Below, in pieces: positions 9,197-18,458 of a stretch of 64,000 nt of DNA (position 1 is the first letter of the stretch; every line of letters starts with the position of its first letter). The position numbers and the translations under genes are program-made. The notes under the pieces are model-generated. The model saw nothing but the letters and a program-made list of their open reading frames with translations. It searched no databases and had not been told where the DNA came from. Location of the stretch: assembly GCA_002798195.1 (NCBI GenBank), contig NWQM01000017.1, positions 66,435 through 130,434 on the forward strand, read 5' to 3'. This DNA comes from Lysobacteraceae bacterium NML03-0222. Its GTDB lineage: Bacteria; Pseudomonadota; Gammaproteobacteria; Xanthomonadales; Xanthomonadaceae.

Positions 9197-11419
9197 TTAC
9201 AGCGCGGCGAGCGCTGCGTTCAGGGTGGCGCTGGGGCGCATCGCGGCATCGGTCTTGGCGGTGTCGGGGCGGTAGTAGCCGCCGATATCCACGCTCTGGC
9301 CTTGCACGGCAATCAGTTCAGCCACGATTTTCTCGGCGTTGTCGTCCAGCGTCTTGGCGAGCTTGGCAAAACGCGCCTTGAGTTCGCCATCGGCATCCTG
9401 GGCGGCCAGTGCATCGGCCCAGTATTTGGCGAGCCAGAAGTGGCTGCCGCGGTTGTCGATGCCGCCCAGCTTGCGGGTCGGGGACTTGTCGTTGTCGAGG
9501 AACTGGCCATTGGCCACGTCCAGCGCATCGGCCAGCACCTGGGCGCGGGCATTGCCGGTGGTATTGGCCAGATGCTCCAGCGAGGCTTGCAAGGCGAGGA
9601 ACTCGCCCAGCGAATCCCAGCGCAGATAGTTTTCGCTCTGGAATTGCTGCACATGCTTAGGCGCGGAGCCACCGGCGCCGGTCTCGAACAGGCCGCCACC
9701 GGCCATCAGCGGCACGATGGAGAGCATCTTGGCGCTGGTGCCCAGCTCCATGATCGGGAACAGGTCGGTCAGATAATCGCGCAGCACATTGCCGGTGGCA
9801 GAGATGGTGTCCTCGCCCTTGCGGATGCGCGCAAGCGAATGTTGCATCGCTTCCACCGGCGAGAGAATGCGGATATCCAGCCCGGCAGTGTCGTGGTCGG
9901 CCAGATAGTGTTTGACCTTGGCGATGATTTCGCGGTCATGGGCGCGGTTTTCGTCCAGCCAGAACACCACCGGCGTGCTGGACAGGCGGGCGCGGTTGAC
10001 GGCGAGCTTGACCCAGTCGGCAATCGGTGCGTCCTTGGTCTGGCACATGCGGAAGATGTCGCCGGCGCGCACTTCCTGCTCCATCCACACCTTGCCATTG
10101 TCGTCGGTGACGCGCACCGTGCCGTCATGCGGGATGCGGAAGGTCTTGTCGTGGCTGCCGTATTCTTCGGCCTTTTGTGCCATGAGACCCACATTCGGCA
10201 CGCTGCCCATGCTGGCCGGGTCGAATGCGCCATGCGCCTTGCAGTCATCAATCACGGCTTGATAGATGCCGGCATAGCAGCGGTCGGGAATCACCGCCTT
10301 GGCATCCTGCAACTGCCCCTGGGCATTCCACATCCGCCCGGAGTCGCGAATCATCGCCGGCATCGAGGCATCGACAATCACGTCGCTCGGCACATGCAGA
10401 TTGGTGATGCCCTTGTCGGAATTGACCATGGCAAGCGCCGGGTTTTCGGCATAAATCTCGGCGATGGTGGCTTCCAGCGCGGCGCGCTCGGCCTCGCTCA
10501 CTTCCCCCATGCGCGCGTACAGATCGCCGATGCCGTTGTCCGGCTCAAAGCCGATCCGCGCCAGCAACTCGCCGTGCTTTTCAAACAACTTCTTGTAATA
10601 GCGCCGCACCACGATGCCGAACATGATCGGGTCGCTGACCTTCATCATGGTGGCTTTCAGGTGCAGCGAGAACAGCGTGCCGCGCGCCTTGGCGTCGGCA
10701 ATTTCGGCATCGACAAAGGCGGCCAGCTTGGCCGCATCCATCACCGCCGAGTCCAGCACTTCGCCGGGCAGCAGCTTGACTTTGGGCTTGAGCACCACGT
10801 CCGAGCCATCCTTGCCGAGCAGCTCGATTTGCACCTTGCCATCGTGGTCAAAGGTCACCGACTGTTCGCTGCCGTAGAAATCGCCTGCATCCATATGCGC
10901 CACATGCGCCTGGCTGTCGGCGCTCCAAGCGCCCATGCGATGCGGGTGCTTCTTGGCATAGTTCTTGACCGAAGCCGGTGCGCGGCGGTCGGAATTGCCC
11001 TCGCGCAGCACCGGGTTTACGGCGCTGCCCTTGACCCGGTCATAACGCGCCTTGATGTCTTTTTCGGCTTCCGTGACCGCCGTTTCCGGGTAATCGGGCA
11101 GATCAAAGCCCTGCTTTTGCAATTCGGCAATCGCCGCCTTCAATTGCGGCTCGGAGGCACTGATATTGGGCAGCTTGATGATGTTGGCCTCGGGCGTTTT
11201 GGCCAGCTCGCCCAGTTCAGCCAAGTCATCGCTCACCTTCTTCTCGCCCAGCCGTTCCGGGAACTGCGCCAGAATCCGCGCGGCCAACGAAATATCACGG
11301 GTTTCCACCCTCACCCCGGCGCTCTGCGCAAACGCCTGCACGATCGGCAGGAAGGAATGCGTGGCAAGCAGCGGTGCTTCATCGGTTAGGGTGTAGAGAA
11401 TCTTCGGCGTATCGCTCAT
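9197..11419 (-). CDS. icd: NADP-dependent isocitrate dehydrogenase, monomeric type
   Basis: The 740-residue protein matches the length and sequence of the monomeric isocitrate dehydrogenase (EC 1.1.1.42), which converts isocitrate to 2-oxoglutarate in the TCA cycle. Recognisable blocks are TDEAPLLATHSFLPIVQAF at the N-terminus, REGNSDRRAPASVKNYAKK near residue 125 and NSDKGITNLHVPSDVIVDA in the middle. The ATG at 11419 gives the usual N-terminus; 35 further in-frame codons upstream run through the promoter region. It is followed by a terminator at 9144-9171 and is divergent from the CRISPR operon. Confidence 0.97.
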   Translation of the reverse strand: MSDTPKILYTLTDEAPLLATHSFLPIVQAFAQSAGVRVETRDISLAARILAQFPERLGEKKVSDDLAELGELAKTPEANIIKLPNISASEPQLKAAIAELQKQGFDLPDYPETAVTEAEKDIKARYDRVKGSAVNPVLREGNSDRRAPASVKNYAKKHPHRMGAWSADSQAHVAHMDAGDFYGSEQSVTFDHDGKVQIELLGKDGSDVVLKPKVKLLPGEVLDSAVMDAAKLAAFVDAEIADAKARGTLFSLHLKATMMKVSDPIMFGIVVRRYYKKLFEKHGELLARIGFEPDNGIGDLYARMGEVSEAERAALEATIAEIYAENPALAMVNSDKGITNLHVPSDVIVDASMPAMIRDSGRMWNAQGQLQDAKAVIPDRCYAGIYQAVIDDCKAHGAFDPASMGSVPNVGLMAQKAEEYGSHDKTFRIPHDGTVRVTDDNGKVWMEQEVRAGDIFRMCQTKDAPIADWVKLAVNRARLSSTPVVFWLDENRAHDREIIAKVKHYLADHDTAGLDIRILSPVEAMQHSLARIRKGEDTISATGNVLRDYLTDLFPIMELGTSAKMLSIVPLMAGGGLFETGAGGSAPKHVQQFQSENYLRWDSLGEFLALQASLEHLANTTGNARAQVLADALDVANGQFLDNDKSPTRKLGGIDNRGSHFWLAKYWADALAAQDADGELKARFAKLAKTLDDNAEKIVAELIAVQGQSVDIGGYYRPDTAKTDAAMRPSATLNAALAAL

Positions 11420-11464
11420 GAAAGGCTCGCTTGGTGGTGGAAGAGTCGGAGAATTGTACGCCGC

Positions 11465-11476
11465 TGCAATATTGCA
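11465..11476. promoter_or_regulatory. Palindromic operator candidate upstream of the cas6-cmr operon
   Basis: TGCAATATTGCA, a perfect palindrome, lies in the divergent icd/cas6 intergenic region, 46 bases from icd and 162 bases before cas6. The same core recurs at 19633, 25129, 25401, 25537 and, imperfectly, 29596, all within the CRISPR island. A binding function is inferred from recurrence only. Confidence 0.5.
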
Positions 11477-11638
11477 ACCAGCGTGTGCGGCTGGAAAAAA
11501 GTGGATATTGGCGCTGCCCGCCACGGATGGTAGGCATCTAATTCCTGTTTATTTTGTATTCATAAATGTTTATGCTCGCACGGGTTGCGAGAAGGAGTTT
11601 GAGTGCTTGTACAGCATGCCATGACGGAGGAAAACGCA

Positions 11639-12529
11639 ATGTCTTGGGGGGCTTTGCCGCCAGGGCCAATGCTGCGTTGTCATCTGCGTGTGCAACCGCT
11701 GCGGCCACTGGCAAATATTGATTACCCCGGCTCAATGCTTCGGGGCGCTTTCGGCCATGCCCTGCGTCGTTTGGCCTGTCGCTGTGGAACGGAGCGCCAT
11801 GCGGATGACTGTGTGTATGCACGGATTTTCGAGGCTGAAGGTCTGGATGGTCACTGTGGGGCAAACCGTGTTTCCCCGCCGTTTGTCATTACTCCGCCAC
11901 TCACCCGGGCATCCGAACGCGAAGGCTTCAATTTTTCCATGACCCTGATGGGCGCTGCACGCGAGCACTTTCATTGGGTGGCAGAAGCTTGGGAGTTGGC
12001 CGGGCAAACCGGCCTGGGGGCTGGCAAGGTCAAGTGTCTGGTGTTGTTTGAGGGTATGGAGCAGAACCCGGAGCGGGTGTTGCCTGCCCGCTGGCTGGAG
12101 CTGCATACCATCAGCCCATTTTTCTTGAAAAAACAGGGGCACTGTATGCCGCCGGAAAGCCTTGAATTGAGCGATGTGCTGGCCGCACTGCAGCGGAGGC
12201 TGGAAATCACCTCAAGGCTGTACCTGACTCCGCCGACACTGCCCGACTGGGATGCGTGGCATCAAGCCTGTGCGCGGCTTGAAATGGAAACTGTATTGCG
12301 TGTGGCTCGCTACCAGCGCTATTCCAACCGGCAAAGGCAGTTTGTGCCGGTTGAAGGTCTCCAGGGCGTCATCCGTATTTCCGGCTTGATCCCGGACACG
12401 TTGCTGAATGCTTTTGCCCTGGGGCAATGGCTGCATATCGGCGGCAAAACCTCATTGGGGATGGGCGCTTATCGCGTCCATACCCCGCATCACTCACGAA
12501 GTGCACTAACTCCGCGTCTGTTTTCGTAA
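11639..12529 (+). CDS. cas6: CRISPR endoribonuclease Cas6
   Basis: The 296-residue protein is a RAMP-fold Cas6 of the PF10040 type. It has the N-terminal PGSMLRGAFGHALRR block typical of this branch, a central ELHTISPFFLK block, and a C-terminal glycine-rich loop GGKTSLGMGAYRV. It should cleave the precursor crRNA at the base of the repeat hairpin. GGAGG eight bases upstream sets the start at 11639 rather than the upstream ATG/TTG codons. First gene of the type III-B operon, 22 bases before cmr1. A catalytic histidine cannot be assigned by eye. Confidence 0.8.
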   Translation: MSWGALPPGPMLRCHLRVQPLRPLANIDYPGSMLRGAFGHALRRLACRCGTERHADDCVYARIFEAEGLDGHCGANRVSPPFVITPPLTRASEREGFNFSMTLMGAAREHFHWVAEAWELAGQTGLGAGKVKCLVLFEGMEQNPERVLPARWLELHTISPFFLKKQGHCMPPESLELSDVLAALQRRLEITSRLYLTPPTLPDWDAWHQACARLEMETVLRVARYQRYSNRQRQFVPVEGLQGVIRISGLIPDTLLNAFALGQWLHIGGKTSLGMGAYRVHTPHHSRSALTPRLFS

Positions 12530-12551
12530 TTCACCTAAGGAAAGAAGCGTC

Positions 12552-13796
12552 ATGCTGGATTTGAGAAAGCCCAAAGAAACCATACTTCACTATCGCATCA
12601 CCACACCGATGTTTCTGGGTGAGGCTGATGCCGAGAGTGTGGACGCAAAAATCTTCCGCAATGCCTCCTATAAGGGCGCGCTGCGTTTCTGGTGGCGCGC
12701 CACGCAATGGGGAAAAATTTTGAACGAGGCTGGAAGGGATGTGCGTGCAGCATTGTCCGAGCTGCACAAAAAAGAAGGCGAGCTGTTTGGTCTGGCCAGT
12801 GATGGCGAAAACTCCAAGCAAAGTTGTGTGCGTATCAGAAGCACAATCGAAGGCGCGGAAAGAAATTCAAATGGAAGTATCAGTAGCCTTTCCTATTTGC
12901 TTGGGCAAGGTTTGTATCACTTCAAGAATGGCGTGCTGCGTGAATACATTTCCGGCGGAGATATTCATGTAACGTTGGTATTCGACGCCAAAGCGGCTGA
13001 CGCCGATATTCAGAGTGTCGAGCGTGCTGCCATCGCTTTGGGTTTGTTCGGTGGATTGGGTAGTCGTTCGCGCAAGGGGCTTGGCTCGCTATCGTTACAG
13101 TCCATCACCCATACCGATGGCAAAGAGGAAAGTTTCATCAAATTGTCAGATATCGAAACCTTCATTGGCAAGTTGGACTTTCCCGAAATTGCCGAGCCGC
13201 CTCTGACGGCATTGAGCAAGGCCAGCCGCATTGTTGTTACAGGCAAAGACAGCAGCGCCTCACGTGCACTCAAAGCAGTGGGTGACGAAATGCAGCTTTA
13301 CCGGAGCTACGGTCGACGCAATGACAGAAGTGGGCAGCACGAAGTCAATGGAAAACCTGCACGGCAAAATTTTAAAGACGACCACGATTTTGTGCATAAA
13401 GCACTTTCAGAGAACAAGAAGCTCATTTCACTGCCTGAAAGAGCCGTTTTTGGTCTTCCGCATAACTATTTCTTTGGCTCTTTGAAAATGGCCAAGTTCG
13501 ACAAAATGGATATTGCCCCCAAAGGCAAATCAAGAAAGGAAAAAGGACGCAGAGCCTCCCCTTTGTTTATTCATATCCATGCACTGGGCGATGGGTTTGT
13601 GGCCATCCAGACCTTGTTGCCTGCCCTTTTTCTGCACAAAGATATTTCTGTTGAGGCGGAGCCAGCCAAGGGGAAAGAAGTCAGAGGCGTGACCCACGCC
13701 TTGCAGAAGACAGATACAGATTATCGCGTCATCCACAACTATCTGGATGGCTTCAAAAATGACCCTGCCTTCAAGGAGCTTCGCCGTCATGGTTGA
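12552..13796 (+). CDS. cmr1: Type III-B effector subunit Cmr1
   Basis: The 414-residue RAMP protein carries the Cmr1 signatures TPMFLGEADAE (about 18-28) and YKGALRFWWRA (about 40-50), plus a second RAMP glycine-rich loop GLFGGLGSRSRKGLGSL. Cmr1 caps the 3' end of the crRNA in the Cmr complex. A good ribosome site (AAGGAAAG) precedes the ATG. Its last eight bases overlap the cas10 start at 13789. Base composition is more AT-rich than in the later cmr genes, suggesting a different history or faster divergence. Confidence 0.93.
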   Translation: MLDLRKPKETILHYRITTPMFLGEADAESVDAKIFRNASYKGALRFWWRATQWGKILNEAGRDVRAALSELHKKEGELFGLASDGENSKQSCVRIRSTIEGAERNSNGSISSLSYLLGQGLYHFKNGVLREYISGGDIHVTLVFDAKAADADIQSVERAAIALGLFGGLGSRSRKGLGSLSLQSITHTDGKEESFIKLSDIETFIGKLDFPEIAEPPLTALSKASRIVVTGKDSSASRALKAVGDEMQLYRSYGRRNDRSGQHEVNGKPARQNFKDDHDFVHKALSENKKLISLPERAVFGLPHNYFFGSLKMAKFDKMDIAPKGKSRKEKGRRASPLFIHIHALGDGFVAIQTLLPALFLHKDISVEAEPAKGKEVRGVTHALQKTDTDYRVIHNYLDGFKNDPAFKELRRHG

Positions 13797-15939
13797 TACC
13801 GACAATACGCAAATCTTTCAGTTCACCCTGGGGCCGGTACAGGGCTTTGTGGCACAGGCGCGTCGTACCCGTGATTTCTGGGCGGGCTCGTTCATCCTCT
13901 CCTGGCTTTCCAGCGTTGCGATTGCCGCCATCCAACGCCAGGGCGGTGAAGTGCTATTCCCCGTGCCGGATAAAAGCTATTTGCGGCATCTCTACGATCA
14001 GGCGAGCGCACAAGACTCCTTGCCTCAGCAAGGCAGTATCCCCAATCGCTTCCGCGCTGCCACGGCAAAAGTGCCGCTGGGTTTCGAGCCCGAGCGTGTC
14101 GGCAAAGCCGTGCAAGATGCTTGGAAGGCACTGGCTGATGCCGTATGGGAACAAGACCTCAAGGCGGTTTCCCGGCAAGAAACCAAAAAGATTTGGAACC
14201 GACAGGTCGCCAATTTCTGGGAAATCTCCTGGGTGCTGAGCGATAAAGCAACATCCGGCAACCTGCTTGACCGCCGCAAGAACTGGCGCAATACCGTGCC
14301 GCCACAAGAGCCCGGCCATAAATGCATGATGATGGACGGCTGGCAGGAGCTTTCCGGTGTTGCTGAAACCAATCTCAGCGAGGTGGACAAGTTCTGGAAC
14401 GGGCTGCGTCAGTCGGGCAGCCCTGGCATTGCCACCGATCTGCGTAAGGGCGAGCGCCTGTGTGCGATGGCCTTTATCAAGCGCCGCTTCTCGCGCTGTT
14501 TCGATACTATCAGCGTGCCTTTGCCCGGCCCTGCTGCCGATGCCATACCCAATGCCCAACCAGGTAAACCCGGCTACATCCCCAGCCATGTTCATGGCTG
14601 GAAATTGCCGCATGCCGTGCCCTCGGTTTCCTTCTTGGCCGCCGCGCCTTGGCTGGCCGAGGTCATTCGCAATGCGCCGGCAGAGGTTTTTGAAGACTTT
14701 TACATCGCTGCCCGTGAGCTGACAGGTCTGAATGAAAAAGACCATGTAGGCACCGATAGCGCATTCAGTATTGATATTCGTTGTGTCAGCGAAGCGGTAA
14801 CGGAACGCCGTGCCAATCGCCTTCAGCGCCTTTGGGCGGGCTTGGACGGGCAGGTGTATTTCCCGTCAGCCTTGGAAAACCCGCGTATTTTTGGCGCAGA
14901 CATGCAGCCCCAGGCACGCAAGGTGCTGCAGCAACTGCACAAGCTGCGCAATGCCGCCGGGCAAAAAGACCTGCCTTCGCCCTATTACGCCATCCTGCTG
15001 ATGGATGGCGACCAGTTGGGCAAGCATATGGGCGATGAGGACAAGCAAAACCCCATTAGCCAAGCGCTCAATGCCTTCACCCGGGCCGTGGGCGACATCG
15101 TGCGCGCGCACAACGGCTTTCTCATCTACGCCGGTGGCGATGATGTGCTGGCCTTGTTGCCGCTGGAAGACGCCCTGCCTGCCGCTGCTGCATTGCAAGC
15201 CATGTACCGTGACCTGTTTGCGCAACACAGCCCCAAGGGCAAGCCCATCGACTCCACGCTCTCCGGTGCCATCGAATACGTACATATCCGCACCCCGCTG
15301 ACCCGGGTGCTGCAGGATGCTCACAAGTTGCTGGACGATATTGCCAAGGAAAAAACCGGCCGCAATGCCATCGCCGTGCGTGTATGGAAGCCTTCCGGCC
15401 TTGCCCTGCAATGGGCTATGCCGTGGGAGAAGGCGCTGGATGACGAGGACAAACGAGAAGTCACTTTCTTTCGGGAAAAAAATCTGCCAGAAGGCAAGGG
15501 CATAGAGAAAGAGGAAGTCACCATTAAAGTCGGTGCAGTGTCCATTGACAAATTGGCTCGGGCATTTGCCCAACAAGCCGCCGCGGCCGATGGTGAGCGC
15601 TTCTCCAACAAGTTCTTCTTCCGTATGCAGCAAATCCTGGAGCGTTTTGGCGAGGTCGAGGAGACCAAGGAGACCAAGGAGACCAACGTGGTCAATGAGG
15701 CCACCCTGCAAAAACTTTTGCTGGCCGAATATCTGCACTCCTGGGGCGGGCTGGACAAACGCACCGGGCTGGACACCGGAAGCCTGAAAAATCAGCTTGA
15801 GCAGCTGCTGGTGCAATGCCATCAGTGGCGGCGCGAGGAGGCCGGTGGTGAGGCGGTGCCTGACAAGAAATCTCCCTTCAATCCCGAGGCCGCACTCCTG
15901 GTGCGTTTCCTCGCCCAAAAAGGTCTGGACAAGGAATAA
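13789..15939 (+). CDS. cas10: Cas10 / Cmr2, cyclic-oligoadenylate synthase subunit
   Basis: The 716-residue large subunit of the Cmr complex begins with the Cmr2 signature FTLGPVQGFVAQARRTRDFW. The palm motifs are intact: MDGDQLGKHM with Asp406 and Asp408, and YAGGDDVLALLPL with Gly449-Gly450-Asp451-Asp452, the GGDD that makes cyclic oligoadenylate when target RNA is bound. I see no HD dyad near the N-terminus, as usual in Cmr2, so a DNase activity is doubtful. The start at 13789 follows an AAGGAGC site and overlaps cmr1 by eight bases. A short repetitive Glu/Thr/Lys segment (about 624-633) sits before the C-terminal D4-like helical region. Confidence 0.95.
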   Translation: MVDTDNTQIFQFTLGPVQGFVAQARRTRDFWAGSFILSWLSSVAIAAIQRQGGEVLFPVPDKSYLRHLYDQASAQDSLPQQGSIPNRFRAATAKVPLGFEPERVGKAVQDAWKALADAVWEQDLKAVSRQETKKIWNRQVANFWEISWVLSDKATSGNLLDRRKNWRNTVPPQEPGHKCMMMDGWQELSGVAETNLSEVDKFWNGLRQSGSPGIATDLRKGERLCAMAFIKRRFSRCFDTISVPLPGPAADAIPNAQPGKPGYIPSHVHGWKLPHAVPSVSFLAAAPWLAEVIRNAPAEVFEDFYIAARELTGLNEKDHVGTDSAFSIDIRCVSEAVTERRANRLQRLWAGLDGQVYFPSALENPRIFGADMQPQARKVLQQLHKLRNAAGQKDLPSPYYAILLMDGDQLGKHMGDEDKQNPISQALNAFTRAVGDIVRAHNGFLIYAGGDDVLALLPLEDALPAAAALQAMYRDLFAQHSPKGKPIDSTLSGAIEYVHIRTPLTRVLQDAHKLLDDIAKEKTGRNAIAVRVWKPSGLALQWAMPWEKALDDEDKREVTFFREKNLPEGKGIEKEEVTIKVGAVSIDKLARAFAQQAAAADGERFSNKFFFRMQQILERFGEVEETKETKETNVVNEATLQKLLLAEYLHSWGGLDKRTGLDTGSLKNQLEQLLVQCHQWRREEAGGEAVPDKKSPFNPEAALLVRFLAQKGLDKE

Positions 15940-15942
15940 GCC

Positions 15943-17109
15943 ATGCTGGTTTGTAACTTCACCCCGTTTGATACCTGGTTTTTTCGCGAATCGCGCCCGC
16001 ATGGCAGTACCGGCAGCAACGAGCTGGGCAGTGTTTTCCCGCCGCCGGTGCGCACCCTGGCTGGCGCATTGCGTACCCTGATTGGCGATACCTGGCACCA
16101 GCGCAACGGCAGCGACTGGCGCAGCTTTAATGAACAAAGCCCATTGGCCGACATCATCGGCTTTGGCGATAACCTGAAATCGCTGCGCCTGCAGGGGCCG
16201 TTTATTACCTTGAGTGACGAGCGTCTTTATCCGGCGCCTGCCAACCTGATGTGCAAACAGCAGGGCGATACCAAACACTATTTTTTGCTGGAGCTGGGTG
16301 CGCCAATGCAGTGTGACTTGGGCAGAGTGCGTCTGCCGCAGTTTCCCGCCGAGGTCGCAGGTTTGGAAGAGCTGGCCGGTAGCGCCCCGGTGGAAAACGC
16401 CTGGCTTAACCATGCCGGTATGCAAGCCGTGCTGAATGGCAACGCCCCCGAGCCCGGCGATGTCATCGAAAGCAACCAGCTATTCCAGCAAGAGCCGCGC
16501 CTTGGCATTGGCCGCGACAACAGTAGCCGTGCAGTGCAGGAAGGCCTGCTCTACCAAACCCGCCATCTGCGCCTGCAACCGGGCGTCAGCATCCAGCTGT
16601 GCCTGCATGGTTTGAAAGACGAAACCCTGCTGCCCGAGCGCAGTGTTATCCGCTTGGGAGGTGAAGGCCGTCAGGCTGCACTGCAAGTCAGCCGCCAGAA
16701 CCAGATGGAATTGCCACAAGCCAACGCCACGTCCAAGAGCTGTGCCGTGCTGTATGCGCTGACCCCCATGCCTTGCGCCGATGGCCTGCCAGCGGGGATT
16801 CCGCAAGGCTTCCAAGCGGTCAAGCACAACGAAGCCGATGTTTGGGAAGGCCGCCTCAACGGCCAATCCTTGCGCATTCTTGCCGTGGCCTGTCCGCGTG
16901 TGCTGCGTGAAGGCGGCTGGGATTTGGCCAGCCATAAAGCCCGCCCGGTGCAAAGCCTGCTGGCGCCCGGCAGCGTGCTGTATGTGGAAAGCACCGACAA
17001 CAGCCCGCTCAAAATCGACAAATTGACCACCGCCGATGCCGATGCCGATGCCACCGGCCGCAGCCAGTTCCTGGCAGGCGTTCTGAAACCCTCTTGCCAA
17101 TATCCATGA
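15943..17109 (+). CDS. cmr3: Type III-B effector subunit Cmr3
   Basis: The 388-residue protein has the Cmr3 N-terminal signature FTPFDTWFFRESRPHG (residues 6-21) and FPPPVRTLAGALRTLIG. Cmr3 is a Cas5-like RAMP that binds Cas10 and the crRNA 5' handle. It starts three bases after cas10 and ends 17 bases before cmr4, so the operon is tightly packed. A short Asp/Ala repeat (ADADADA) precedes the C-terminus. Confidence 0.93.
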   Translation: MLVCNFTPFDTWFFRESRPHGSTGSNELGSVFPPPVRTLAGALRTLIGDTWHQRNGSDWRSFNEQSPLADIIGFGDNLKSLRLQGPFITLSDERLYPAPANLMCKQQGDTKHYFLLELGAPMQCDLGRVRLPQFPAEVAGLEELAGSAPVENAWLNHAGMQAVLNGNAPEPGDVIESNQLFQQEPRLGIGRDNSSRAVQEGLLYQTRHLRLQPGVSIQLCLHGLKDETLLPERSVIRLGGEGRQAALQVSRQNQMELPQANATSKSCAVLYALTPMPCADGLPAGIPQGFQAVKHNEADVWEGRLNGQSLRILAVACPRVLREGGWDLASHKARPVQSLLAPGSVLYVESTDNSPLKIDKLTTADADADATGRSQFLAGVLKPSCQYP

Positions 17110-17126
17110 CTGACAAGGAAACCATC

Positions 17127-18017
17127 ATGTCCAATCAATCCGCATTGCTGTTGCTCACTACCGAAACCGCCCTGCATGCCGGTACGGGTCAATCTGTTTC
17201 AGGCATTGACCTGCCCATCCAGCGCGAAGTCCACACCGGTTGGCCTTGTGTCTATGGCTCCTCCGTCAAAGGGGCATTGCGCGCCCATGCTTTCCACCAT
17301 GAAACCGGCAAAGACTACGCTGTGGAATTGTTTGGCCCCGAACTTGGCCGCACCTTGGGCGAAGGAGAAGGCCATGCCGGCGCCCTGCTGATTGGCGACG
17401 CCCTGCTGCTGGCTTTGCCGGTACGTTCCCTGCAAAGCGCCTTCAAATGGGTCACTTGCCCGCAAGCGGTCGAGCGTTTCTTCAAGCACGCCGAACGTCT
17501 TGGCCTGCAAGTTGATGCAGTGAAAGTTTCCAAGCCCGACAAAGATGCAGCCTTCGGCAATGGTGAAGGCACGTTGTTCCTGCAAGAGTTCCGCTTTGAG
17601 CAAACCGGCAACGAAGCCATCAATACGCTGGCGCAAACGCTTGCGCAAATGAGCGGTGGCGCTCTGCAACAAGAGGCATTGCAACAGCAATTGGTCATTG
17701 TCCACGACGATATCTTTACTTTCTTGAGCCAAAATGCCACCGCCGTCAATGCCCATATCGCCATTGATGCACAAACCAAAACCGTCAAAGACGGCGCACT
17801 CTGGTACGAAGAAACCCTGCCGCCGGAAACCATCCTCTATGTACCGCTGACCGCCACCGCATCCCGCAAGCGTGGTAGCAACAAAAGCGCTGCCGAAGTG
17901 CTGGCATGCTTTGAAACCCTGCTGCCTGTCGGCAACAACTGGCTGCAATTGGGGGGCAATGAAACCACCGGCATGGGCTGGTGCCGCGTGGGCATCAACA
18001 AGGTACAGCAAGCCTGA
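17127..18017 (+). CDS. cmr4: Type III-B backbone subunit Cmr4 (target-RNA cleavage)
   Basis: The 296-residue Cas7-like protein has TALHAGTGQSVSGIDLPIQR and YGSSVKGALRAHA. Asp28 in the GIDLPIQRE loop aligns with the catalytic Asp26 of characterised Cmr4 proteins, so each backbone copy should cut target RNA at 6-nt steps. The C-terminus keeps GGNETTGMGWCRV. The ATG at 17127 is preceded by AAGGAAACC; an earlier in-frame ATG at 17094 overlaps cmr3 and lacks a site. Confidence 0.94.
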   Translation: MSNQSALLLLTTETALHAGTGQSVSGIDLPIQREVHTGWPCVYGSSVKGALRAHAFHHETGKDYAVELFGPELGRTLGEGEGHAGALLIGDALLLALPVRSLQSAFKWVTCPQAVERFFKHAERLGLQVDAVKVSKPDKDAAFGNGEGTLFLQEFRFEQTGNEAINTLAQTLAQMSGGALQQEALQQQLVIVHDDIFTFLSQNATAVNAHIAIDAQTKTVKDGALWYEETLPPETILYVPLTATASRKRGSNKSAAEVLACFETLLPVGNNWLQLGGNETTGMGWCRVGINKVQQA

Positions 18018-18032
18018 GGAGCTACATCAATC

Positions 18033-18458
18033 ATGACCACCCAAAACCTGCCCACCATGGATCAAGAACGCGCCCGTTTTGCACTGGCACGGATTGAGGC
18101 CATCAGCAAAAAAGATGCCGTCATTCAGGCCGAAGTGCGCCGCTATATCAACGGCCTGCCTGCACTTATCCATATGAACGGCCTGGGACAAGCCATGGCT
18201 TTTTACCGTAGCAAAAGCAAGGGCGATGACAAAAAAGAAACCTCTCATAAGCTCATCTACGACATCCTTGGCCTTTGGTTGTGCGGCAAGGACAGTAAAG
18301 GCCGCATTTTCAGCAGCAGCAACGACCTGCTGGCTGCCATCACTCAGTCCGACATGCAGCACTACATGGCTGCCCAGAACGAGGCGCAAGCCGTGCTGGA
18401 ATGGCTGAAGAAATTTGCCGTGGCTCTGCTCGCAACTGAGGAAGCAAAACATGAGTAA
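18033..18458 (+). CDS. cmr5: Type III-B small subunit Cmr5
   Basis: The 141-residue, mainly helical protein fits Cmr5, the small subunit that forms the inner filament of the Cmr complex: DQERARFALARI at the N-terminus, YINGLPALIHMNGLGQAMAFY in the middle (known Cmr5 pattern), then SHKLIYDILGLWL. AGGAG precedes the ATG. It overlaps cmr6 by eight bases. Confidence 0.92.
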   Translation: MTTQNLPTMDQERARFALARIEAISKKDAVIQAEVRRYINGLPALIHMNGLGQAMAFYRSKSKGDDKKETSHKLIYDILGLWLCGKDSKGRIFSSSNDLLAAITQSDMQHYMAAQNEAQAVLEWLKKFAVALLATEEAKHE